DNA of 64,000 nt, taken from positions 1,240,001-1,304,000 of the forward strand of contig JAYJMM010000105.1 in the NCBI GenBank assembly GCA_037349105.1. The letters are read 5' to 3'. Every line of letters starts with the position of its first letter. The first letter of the stretch is position 1. The notes below the pieces were generated by a model, which was not told where the DNA came from, did not search any database, and saw only the letters and a program-made list of their open reading frames with translations. Both the position numbers and the translations under genes were made by a program. This DNA comes from Limnomonas spitsbergensis (Eukaryota > Chlorophyta > Chlorophyceae > Chlamydomonadales). Shown here piece after piece: positions 54,180 to 64,000 of the stretch.

Positions 54180-57100
54180 TCATGCAATCGCTTGGGCCTC
54201 TTGGTCTCGGTCCTCGGGCACTTGCTCTACCTCCTTACTAGCCTCCACAATCACATCTGCAGATGGCCCCACAGCCTCTGTCAGACCTTCAACACCCTCA
54301 GCCCCACCCACTCCGCCCTCTAACAACCCTGTGGCCTCAACTGCCTCTAGGGCAGCTGTTGCAGGCTGGACAACAGAGGGGTCTGCTGACGACCCTGCTA
54401 CTTCCATCATTTCCACTATCTTAGCTGCAGCCGCATCCAGAGCAGCTGTTGCAGGCTGGACAACAATGGGGTCTATTGACGGACCTGCTGCCTCCATCAT
54501 TTCCACTATCTTAGCCGCAGCCGCATCCAGAGCAGCTGTTGCAGGCTGGACAACAGAGGGGTCTGCTGACGACCCTGCTGCTTCCATCGTTTCCATAATC
54601 TTGGCTTCGACCGCATCCGCAGCAGCTGTTGCAGGCTGGACAACAGAGGGGTCTGCTGACGATCCTGCTGCTTCCATCATTTCCACTATCTCAGCCGCAG
54701 CCGCATCCAGAGCAGCTGTTGCAGGCTGGACAACAGAGGGGTCTGCCGAAGACCCTGCTGCTTCCATCATTTTCACAAGCTTGGCTTCGACCGCATCCGC
54801 AGCAGCTGCTACAGGCTGGACAACAGAGGGGTCTGCTGACGATCCTGCTGCTTCCATCATTTCCACTATCTTAGCTGCAGCCGCATCCAGAGCAGCTGTT
54901 GCAGGCTGGACAACAGAGGGGTCTGCTGACGATCCTGCTGCTTCCATCGTTTCCACAATCTTGGCTTCGACCGCATCCGGAGCAGCTGCTACAGGCTGGA
55001 CAACAGAGAGGTCTGCTGACTCCACATCAGGGATAACAGCAGCAGGCTCAGCGCTTGCATCCAGATTGGCATCATGCATGAGACCAGGTGCAGAGTCGAT
55101 ATCAGGCGCCTCTCCACCTCCTCTCGACCCTGGCGGCGGACCTGACCTCTCTGCTCTCTCCTCCTCTCTGCTCTGCTCGGCTATCAACACATTAGACTCT
55201 GACGCAGCAGACGAGATGCCTTGATAAGAGCCTGGAGTTACGCCCGGGGCAGTACCCAATTCTCCAATGGGCGCCATTCCCGGCAGCGTGTCTAGTCTAG
55301 AGCTGGGCAGGGAACCTTGTCCAAGGCCTGACACCTCTAGGATTGACGCCTCGATGGTTGGACCGCCGCCCGATCGGCTGACCTGGGGGCCGTTGAGTTG
55401 CGCAGAGGACTCTGATCTGCTCTTCAGCATCGCCTCGATCTCCTTCTCGGCACTCGCCAAAGCTGATTCAGCAGGGCCAGTCAGGCCAGCAGATCCAGGG
55501 CTTGGGTTGGGGGCAGTGGAGCCAGTGATAGTCGGCTCATTGTAACTGTCAGCTGACACCGTGGCTGCCTGCTCCTTGTCTTCATGACCCCCCTCAGCTA
55601 CACCCTCGTGCTTCTTCTTCACCACAACTTCGATCTCCTCCACTGTTTTCCCAAGAGCCTCCTCAGCCAGTCCCTGCCTCCTGGCGGCCAGGTCGTTGGC
55701 AGCCCTCCCCATTGCTTCACCCACATGACCTAGCACATCCACCTCCACAATCCCTGCCTCAACAGCCTCTGACGCTGCGATTGGAATCTCCGCAGTGCCC
55801 TCCTCCTCTAGCTCTAGGGACAGATCCTCCAACGCAGCCTCTTCTGCCTCCACCCCTTCAGGCGCTGTCTCTGTCACATGCTTCTGGGCCTGTTCTGATG
55901 CCTCGACATCAGCATCAGCAGCGCGCGACTCCGAACCATCAGCAGTTAACTGCTCAATATCTTCTGCGGCGACTGCCTCCACGTGACGCCCTGCCTTGGC
56001 AGCCTTATGGGTGGATGTGCCATCCTCGTCACCAGAACCCACAGGTGCTTCAGGAACAGCATCAGACCATGCCGCTGCTGCCAACATGCCCCCTGAAGTA
56101 TTCTGGGAGCCTGGTGGCGGGGGGGCCTCCCCTGACACATCCTCAGCTTCTGCTGCCTTAGCCGGCGCTGAATCTGGCACAGGCTCCTCCTGGATCGAAT
56201 GCACGTCCCCGAGGACACCCGCCTCCCCTGACCCTGCCTGGGCCACCACTGGAAGCGCATCAGGGGCGACCTCACTAACAGGTGTGTCAGCACCCATTCC
56301 AGGCTGTGGGGTGCCAAGAGCTGGTAACACAGGCCCAGCTGAGACTCCGCGCTCATTGGCCTTTAAGCCCTCAGCCGCCTCGCCCTCAGGGCCTTCAATT
56401 GCCTTGCCGCCAATGGGATCTGACACTGCCTCCAGGCCGGCGATCTCAGAAGGCAGTTCAGCAGGGGCAGGTACAGCCTCAACCTTCTCAGGATCGGAAG
56501 GATCCAGGTGGACCTTGCTTGAATCCAGACCCGTATCCGCCACCATCATGCTTGGATCCATGGACGGATCTGCCGGGTAGCCAGCAGCAGTCATCTGTGA
56601 CAGCATTGCTGCGTGGAGCTCGTCCGGGATGAGCAAGACTTCATCGGGGGGCAGCTTGGCTGTGTCTGCATCAGGAGGCGCCCCTTCAGAGTGTGAGGGG
56701 ACCGCAGCCCCAGCTCGCTGAACGGGCTGGCTTGCTGACAACACCTCCTCTGGAACTTCCACAGGCTGCGGCTGCGACCCACGACCAGGCCTTGGTCTGC
56801 TTCCTACCCTGGAGCCGGGACCTGCTGCCTGCTGCTGCTGCTGCTGCCTGCGGCTGCCAGCCCGGGCGTCCTTCCAGCGCTCTGCTCCAGAACCTCCCGC
56901 GGGCCTTGCAGGTCCATCAGCAGGCAGGTCACCGGTAACCCCTGCCAGCAACGGTTCAGATGATGGGAGGCCTGCATCTTCAGCGGGCACGGTACCCCCC
57001 TCTGATGACATGCTGGGTTCAGATTCAGGGTCCTCCGCTGGTTCTTTGGAGGCAGGGGGCGCAGCGCTTTCCACCAGCACATGCTCAGAAGTGGAGTCAG

Positions 57101-60100
57101 GGCCAAGAGCAGGTAGATCTAGCGGCAGATCCAATCCTGGATCCAACGTCATGTTCCACCCCTGATGAACCTGGCGCGTGGTGTCCATAGGTTGGGCACC
57201 CTGAGGGTCCTGTTGATCTCCAGGAAACTTTGGATCATCTGCCTGGGAGGCGCCGCTGCTGCCGTACTCCTGCTGACCCGCCAGGTCACTTGAGGCTGTA
57301 GGGGCAGTGCTGCCCCGGTCGCCAGGCTCATGCTGATCCCCGCTGCGCATCGACAGGCTGCTTAAAAAGGCCTCTTCACCATCCGCGGCTGCAGGGGCAC
57401 TGCAGGTACCGTCTGGACAGCTGTCTTTGTCATTCCCGAGGGAGGTATCGCTTTGGTTCAGGCTGGGGAATGAGTCCGGAGATGCGTCCTTGTGCTCGAT
57501 GACCTGAGAAGGACAGGTGGCAACAAGGCTGGAGAGAGAGGACGAGAACATTGAGCTGCGCTGCTACCTGATAGTGATCAGGCAAGAAGGCAGGGGGGCA
57601 ACCCTGGCCCGCGGTCTCCCATCATCGTGCTCTCACGGCACAAGGGAGTCTTGGAGGGTCTGGATCAGAGGTGTCCCAAGAACATCTAGCTGCATCAGAC
57701 ACTCTAAATATGACAAATAAATAAATTAATTCATCAGCTAATCACAAAGGTGTCGACAGTGGACCTACCTGCAATGGATCTTGATCTCGATATAGATCTG
57801 AGCCGCCTATCTCAGCCTCATATGCGTCCATGTCCACAGGCCAGGGGGGCTCTCCGCCTTCAAGGTCCTGGCTCTGACCGCCACTGCTGTCCTGGGCAGG
57901 TTTCTTAGCCATGTCTTGGGCCCGCCTCACCGCCAAAATTATTCCATTGTGCGCTTGCTGCATGGCAAACGAACCACCCTTGTAGCCGAGCCTATAGGCA
58001 GGAGCAGAACAGAGTGCAATATCGCTTGCATGACTTCTCTCTCTTCAAAACAATCCAGGTGCATGAAGCACTCTCAGGACAGCAGCACACATAGGTAAAC
58101 CTCCCCCAGGTCGCTCAGGTGGTTATCATAAACCGAGAAGAGGAAGAGGTGAACAGGAACACCATGATGAATCGTATTGACGGATTGCCCACCTGAGCAC
58201 CACATCCACGGGCATCCGGACGGGAGCTGGAGCCCGCTTGTAGCCCACAAACGCGGCCACGCAAAGGAACACAATTAGACCCAGCCACAGCAGCCACCTG
58301 CAAATGAGGGTGAAGGGCAGAAGACAACAACTGAATAACTACCACGGCTGATTTCCACCCCTTCAATTAATTCATTTATAGTTTTTCAAGTACCGGTGAT
58401 AGAAAAACAATTTTTTATAGAAACCCTATTAAGCGGCAGGCAGCGCTAAACAGCAGAGAATGGTTGACGAGGAAGAGGGGCAGCTTCAAGGAATCGGGAT
58501 CAGCAACAGGCAATACTGCAACATGGACCTCCTTCCAGCTACTTGTTCATCAGATGTCAAGCCCAGCAGGCCACCCAATGCTTAGGCCTCAGCACCCAGG
58601 CCCTCTACCTGAATCGTGGTTTCTCCCCATTTGCAATCTCACGCCTTCCCCACCTGTCCCCCATGGCCTGTCGCTTCAGAGTTCCCAGCTTGTGTTTACT
58701 CTCTTGGAATAGTTCCTTCTGACCATGCAGCTCATCCTTGGCCTTAGAAAGGACAGCATTCCCCGTGTCTACAGGCAGGCAAGCGGTCAGGGGCGGCACG
58801 CACGGTGTCATTGACAGAGCAGCGACATTGTAAAGCATGATGTTCAAACAAAAAACATTATAAGCATGTCCATTTATATCGCAATAATCCACTGAGAAAA
58901 ACTCACTTAGCAATCAGTCCATTCATCTGGACCTCATCCTGCCTGTCGGAAATCATGTTCAAATCACGCTTGCACCCAACAGCACCTACCCAGCAGCTCC
59001 AAGTTCCCGGCATTCTGCTCCAGCTGCTGGGACAACACCTGCAGCCAGCAGCAACAGGCTGTGTTGCATAGTGCAGCTGGAGGGGCAGCCACGTAACGAT
59101 AGAAGGAAATTGCGGCGGCGTAACCGCAGGGGCATCTCAACATGGCAACTTCATGCAGCTAACACTTTGTAAACGGGCAAGTACACTTGAAGAGATAAGT
59201 GACTCTGAGCGAGACTGGTCAGGCGGTGGACAGCATTCACTCGCCACATGCAGAGCTAAAAGGTAGTCAAGGGCAGAAGCACAGCACCACTGTATTGATA
59301 TCGGACCGATATCATGATGTGCATTGTAATCTGGAGCGTGAGGCCACTGCCAAAAGACGTACGACAGCATTTGACCAGGTGCCTGTCCTCCCACCGCGCA
59401 CACCTGGCGTGTCCGCATGAGGCCAGATGTGATGTCCTGTGCTCCTGAAACAAGGTCTCCCTCGGTCTTGTACTGGCGCTGTAGCTGAGCCACAGAGGCC
59501 CCAGCCAGCAGCTCCTTCCGCTACACACAGGAGGGGAGAGAGGGTTCGAGGCCGGAAGGCGGGTTGAAGGGCCACGTCGCAATGGTGGGAGGGAACGAAT
59601 TAGGAGCGGGGGCAACCACAGTGGTCACAAAGTCATTTGTCAACCTCTAGAAACATGGCGCATATGCTGCAGCCACATAGCTGAGCACATCGCAAATTGT
59701 GCGGTGATTGCCGCTACCTTGCAAATCATGTTTGATCAATAATTGCAATGCACCACTGAGCTTCAATTCAGCAACGGCCTAGCATGCAGCTGGGCTGGCC
59801 TGGGGTAGTAAGCCCTGGTCCCTGGACCTCCAGCAGTAGGCCGATCAAGGTTTGGTGCCGATCTTCCTTTCACTAGCCACCCAGCAGACCCCCCAATGGT
59901 GTGGTGTGCACTAAATATATGTGGTTCAGGGCCAACCTGATGGGCAAACAAGGCTTCACTCCGTTGTCTCACGGTCACTTGCGCACTTGCAAGAGCTTGA
60001 CGGAGACTGCATTAGACATGGGCAAAGAAAACCGTATCAAGCAAGGCAAGAGCATCAAGCAAGGCCAGACCTATTGGGTTCAGAAGGGTGAGGAGGACAT

Positions 60101-61340
60101 ATGCTTCACGAACAGATGAGGAGGACAGACAGGTTTGAGGACATATGCTGAACCATGCTGAACCTCATCATGGAGTCCTGAGGTCTGCCCAAAACCCTAA
60201 TCCGCCCAAAGTATTTAGCATGATGACTGCGGAATCTTGGAGAGGGGAGCAAAGAAAGCACCGCTGATGACATCAGATCAATACAAAATGCGAGTATTTA
60301 ACTAACTCCACGCCTATATAGTGGGTCATGGCTAATTGCAGCGCATTAGTGATCGAGTCTCAAAGCCCATACCCAACAGCCGCATGAGGCAAAAAAGCAG
60401 CAAGCCTGTTAAATAGCAAGGTTGGTCTTTGAAACGGCGGAAACAAGCATTTATTTGTAAAAGCATTATTTAGAAAACAGCATTCCGGCAGTAGAGATGT
60501 TCCAGACCCGAACCGCACCTAAGACAGCCATGCATGATCACAGCATACATGCATCTGTCATGTCCATGTCATTCAAGCTCATACCAGGCACCCTTTGATC
60601 CGATGCCAGGCTCTATGCAGGCCAAAATGAGCATCGGTATAGAAGTTGTGATCAGCTCAACTTTGATAGCAGTGACCCAGCTGACACAGGGCCCTGTTGG
60701 TGTGGCCCTGTTTGTACATGGACATCGCCAACGTGTCAGTTTCCCGCATGTGCAAATCCCACAATATCTGGCACCAAGCCATAATTGCTGCCATGGTTCG
60801 TAGACGCATGATATGCACTGCCTCCATATTAAGGGCTGAGCTGGGCTGGGCTGATTTGGAGCGGCTCCCGCACATGGGCACCGCCATGGGCACCCCAGCA
60901 TGGTTCAGAGTGCACCATGGTATCGCCATGCAGACCCCCATATTGCTCACCTTTCATATTCTGACTTGTGAGCACGTAAGCATACCTCGACAGCTTGGGT
61001 CTCCTCGTCCCTACACAAATCGTCAATCGCGATCCGTCAGAGGTCCAGCAACTTTCAGGAGGGTATAATGCGATACTAATGAAGGGGAATTACGACAGGT
61101 ATCTTACGTATCCTGTTCCTCGGACGAGAGCTCGAGATCTCTGATGTTCTCGCGCATTTTCGCCATCAGCTCCTTGATCTGCCTTTCCAGGCCTGTAAGC
61201 TTCACGCTAAGCATAGGAGTCGATGGTGCCCTGATTGTATCGACGAGTTCTCTTGCATGGTGGTACGTCTGTTCCAATCTTTGATGAAGCTGGAGCTCAT
61301 GAGCTCCTAGGTAAGACGTGTCGACAATGACACCAGCCAT
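54180..61340 (-). CDS. SEC20: Sec20-type Qb-SNARE with about 1,190-residue C-terminal extension
   Basis: Sec20 with Use1 and Ufe1/syntaxin-18 drives fusion of Golgi-derived vesicles at the ER. Exons: 61340-61108, 61010-60986 (tentative), 60006-59937, 59520-59404, 59038-58990, 58768-58654, 58297-58193, 57991-57769, 57503-54180; one small exon between 60986 and 60006 seems missing, or exon 2 is false. Landmarks: RQIKELMAKMRENIRDLELS (N-terminal helix), RKELLAGASVAQLQRQ, AQDITSGLMRTRQ then VLSQQLEQN (Sec20 SNARE start), LFQESKHKLGTLKRQ, then the membrane span WLLWLGLIVFLCVAAFVGY. From TGNAVLSK onward every junction is phase-compatible. Instead of ending after the span, the frame continues for two more exons: a short linker, then 1,107 residues that are acidic, Pro/Ser/Ala-rich, with a Gln run and 30-residue repeats. 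In normal Sec20 topology this tail would be in the ER lumen; no HDEL-like end is present (EAQAIA). Confidence 0.82.
54347..55022. repeat. 90-bp tandem repeats encoding 30-residue units of the Sec20 tail
   Basis: About 7.5 units of 90 bp encode repeats of the form SVVQPATAALDAAAAKIVEM followed by MEAAGSSADP. Two variants, with DAVEAK or DAAAAK in the middle, alternate for most of the array, so it probably grew by duplication of 180-bp dimers. The reverse strand gives a spurious long plus-strand frame. Confidence 0.92.
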
Positions 61341-62496
61341 TTTCAAGTCGTTGTGGGCATTCGACACGAAAGACAGAGACCGAACGCCGTGGCCTGGCAA
61401 GAAGAGTACCGTACGGCATGATATATTTGGCTTTCGTTCTCATCAGGTTCACACCAGGGGGTTCACATGCCTGCTTGCCTGAGCAAGGTGCCTGAATATC
61501 ACACTCAAGAGAAAAAAGCAATTGAAATGCAGAGATTGCAAGCAGGGAGATCTGGTGCATCACAAGCCGGTGCATGCACAGGAAATATTCTGTGATACCG
61601 GTATTTTCAGCATGTGGAAGATCCACTCAAATTTTAATGAATCTACGGCAAATGATGAGAGTATGAAACCTGATGCCCTTGTGCTTCATCTCCTGAGAGT
61701 GCTGAGTGGGCAGCTTCAATCTGGCCAGTCGTTCGAGGAGGCTCAAATAGGGTATCAGGCTCTAGGTCAGCGGCAGGTATTTTCATGCATTTCTGGCTGC
61801 TAGGTGAAATGGTGTGCCTTTTGAATAGCCTACATCTGTACCAGTACTAAGAGTAACTTAAAGCACATGACACATACGTGCAATGTGCATTACCATGATC
61901 TGTGGCAGTGTACGCTACTGGTAAACAACAAATGCATGGACATGATTGCCATGGCAAGGATACACAGGTTCACAGACCTAGATTAGCCCATGCGTGTGCC
62001 ATACGCCGTAGGAACTTCCTTGAAGGGGATCGCTTGCCTGGCTAATGCGGAGGTTCGGCACTAAAAAACGTCTCCAATGATGCATGCGACCTTTGCCTCT
62101 TCCTAAAACCCCTTGGATCGCCCTATTCACCCCTCCTACCCGCACACCTTCCCGCCTTGCCGACCTTCAGCACTGCGGTGATCCGACTACAATATCGCAG
62201 GTCTCAAATTGTGGCCATGCGTCAAGCCTGGAGATCCAACCAGCGACAAGCGATGCCATTTCGTGTTTACGAATTTACGTCGCTGAGAAGCAAGGGCGGG
62301 TGCGCCCAGGGCAGGGTGGCAGGTACAAGAGGGGTGGTGGAGGGGGTGCAACAGTGGTGGGCGCAGCAGGTGTGGACATGTGCATCATGGCGCACATCTC
62401 TGGAATTTACCTAGTTGGACGTCGACTCGCAAACAATCAGAACACACGATATGGAAATAGCCTCAAATAATCGGGCTATTTTCTACTCCTGCTGAC
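61341..62496. promoter_or_regulatory. Divergent intergenic region between the Sec20-type gene and the pherophorin-like gene
   Basis: The two genes point away from each other, so this 1.15 kb should hold both promoters. No clear core element is visible. Short frames on both strands are not supported. A taccggta octamer lies at 61596-61603. Confidence 0.4.
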
Positions 62497-64000
62497 ATGA
62501 ATGAAAAGCCAATGGGACGTCACCACCTGCCAATCCTCGGTCTTGTCCTCCTCTCGCTCAGCCTAGTACATGGGACAAGTAAGAAATAACATGATGAACA
62601 GTATGCGTTTGCATACTTCTCAATTTTGCATGCATGCTCCTCCACGCCTACTCGGCTCCCCTCACTCGGATGTGTGATGTCTGCCCGCATCCCTCGACAG
62701 GCGCATTTCAGGGCTTAACGGGCGACCTGCAGCACAAAGCACCCAGCAACAAGAGGTGATGAAATAGGTAGTACGTTCGATCGACACGATGCTTGTCTGT
62801 CATTCTGGGGTTCTGGTGACGAATGCGCGCAGCTGCCGTGCCACGACCTGGCTCCGAAAGGCCGCTGTTGCATAAGATGCGCACCTTAGAACAGGATCGA
62901 TAGAAGCAAAGCATGAGAAATTGAGAATCATCAGTGCACCATAGAAAATGCAAGCAGCTGCCAGAAGTTCCGCTGTTGTTCGCCTGGTGTGTACACGTGG
63001 TTCTGGCAGTGTCAGCAGTTTCAGCAGTGTAACATAACGTGCCTTAATAAAAAAACAGCCATGCATAATCCATCAGACTGAGTTGACAGGCCAGTATGTT
63101 ACTATATTAGCATGATTTGCCCTTCCTGCTGCTTGTCTGGAACTTAACTAGATCCCATCATCCATGTGTCGAGGAACATCGGTTATACCGGTACGCCATA
63201 AGATGTGGCTGCTGCTGTGCGGAGGGGCAGGTGGAGCGCCGCAGGGGGGCTGGCTTCCAGGAGTGCCCGTGGATGTAGAGACTTGCTAACCAACTAGCTA
63301 AGGATGCCCCAGCGCTGATTTGAAAGCCAGGCTATCAAGTCAAAGCCTGGTTGCTGCAACACTAATCCTGCTGCGAGGTGCTGTCCTGAATTACTTCGCA
63401 CTGGGCACTGGGCAGCAACTTCGGCACCCTGGCCTTGAGCACCTTGTCCATGCCCCTTGCCCCCACCCTGAAAAGGCGATACCATAAATCGGCGTGATAT
63501 CATTATCATACTTGCAGCCGCTGTTCGAATAATGCATTCTGCAATGCTGATCTGGATCCTGACAGGATCAGGATCAAGCCTGCTGGTTTAATACCGGTAC
63601 TGTAATACGGACTAATACCAGTACTATTTGTTTATATAAGCAGAACAGGACTGGAAAATAGTGGCCAATCCCAGGTAGATGTTCAGTGCTAGGTCAAGGT
63701 GCGTGCAGTCGTGCACATATCCTGCCGCAAGAAACTTTCCGCGTAAGTATGTCTGTATGTGTGATTTTATGCTAGAGATTAACGTTGCTCTCCCTTTTTC
63801 CACGCAGGTCATTGCTTGCTCCTCTACTCTACTCCACAATCAGCACTGCCATCACCAACTTTCCATTCAACACAAGATGTGACAATGATCTGGGCCATTC
63901 CCCTCTGCGCCTGGAGAATTCCAGTGTGAATGGAAACTTGGACGGTACTCTCACGTACTGCTGGGACGTTACCTTTGCAACGACCACACAGTGTGCCTTG
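62497..64000 (+). CDS. Pherophorin-like secreted protein (partial, cut by right edge)
   Basis: Exons 62497-62578, 62701-62755 and 63808 onwards join in exact phase. The first exon encodes a signal peptide: MNEKPMGRHH, then LPILGLVLLSLSLVHG. The second gives a short linker (AFQGLTGDLQHKAPSNK). The third begins SLLAPLLYST and then has a Cys-containing domain with FNTRCDNDLGHSPLRLEN, LTYCWDV and TTTQCAL. The pattern of Cys, S-P-x-R-L and Y-C-W-x-V fits the pherophorin domain of chlorophyte cell-wall and extracellular-matrix proteins. No hydroxyproline-type Pro run has appeared by the window edge. The family call is moderately sure, and the secreted nature is well supported. The 1.05-kb second intron holds no recognised gene. 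Confidence 0.7.

Noticed and set aside
54148..55224. Long plus-strand frame of 358 codons rich in Ala/Ser/Thr
   Set aside because: It is the mirror of the 90-bp repeat region of the minus-strand Sec20 tail; repeats divisible by three keep all frames open.
58900..58990. Possible small exon (DEVQMNGLIAK-like reading) in the Sec20-type gene
   Set aside because: Cannot be joined in phase to its neighbours, while the exon before and after join directly in phase.

Overview
The window looks like nuclear DNA of a green alga, most likely a trebouxiophyte of the Coccomyxa type (inference). Genes are intron-rich with ordinary GT-AG introns, the chloroplast proteins carry N-terminal leader sequences, and there is a pherophorin-like secreted protein, an algal-style bZIP-like gene, magnesium chelatase subunit I (ChlI) and moderate GC. 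No prokaryotic features are seen.

Bases 1 to about 13,540 are one side of a very large Ty3/Gypsy LTR retroelement on the minus strand. It enters at its 5' (gag) side near 13.5 kb and leaves the window at position 1 inside the integrase. RT, RNase H and the start of integrase form one open frame of about 3.2 kb. The 10 kb before it is broken into overlapping ORFs and holds three zinc-knuckle-like motifs and a DSA-type protease. Bases 13.5-19.8 kb are repeat-rich: nested inverted repeats, a CCTGC minisatellite, and a hAT element with a perfect 8-bp target duplication.

The rest is mostly genes. 19.9-24.4 kb (-): bZIP-like regulator. 25.5-26.8 kb (+): 5'-truncated LINE remnant. 27.25-32.58 kb (-): ChlI. 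32.79-34.80 kb (+): plastid-type 2Fe-2S ferredoxin, head-to-head with ChlI about 200 bp apart. 35.89-42.92 kb (+): organellar phenylalanyl-tRNA synthetase, with a 44-bp minisatellite of about 25 copies in intron 1. 44.16-44.65 kb (-): uncertain small gene. 44.75-48.27 kb (+): CoA-type Nudix hydrolase. 48.89-49.86 kb (-): acidic protein of unknown function behind seven copies of an 18-bp repeat. 52.38-52.93 kb (+): broken YqaJ-type nuclease ORF. 54.18-61.34 kb (-): Sec20-type SNARE whose splice phases run into a C-terminal tail of about 1,190 residues with 30-residue repeats. 62.50 kb to the right edge (+): pherophorin-like secreted protein, cut by the window.

No single pathway links the genes. 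ChlI and the ferredoxin are both plastid functions behind a shared promoter, the PheRS serves organellar translation, the Nudix enzyme probably trims CoA derivatives, and the SNARE belongs to Golgi-to-ER retrograde traffic. The most unusual items are the tailed Sec20 protein, the oversized gag region of the retroelement, and a ChlI intron that seems to lack an AG acceptor. All exon joins were read by eye from splice phase and protein continuity, so they need transcript support.
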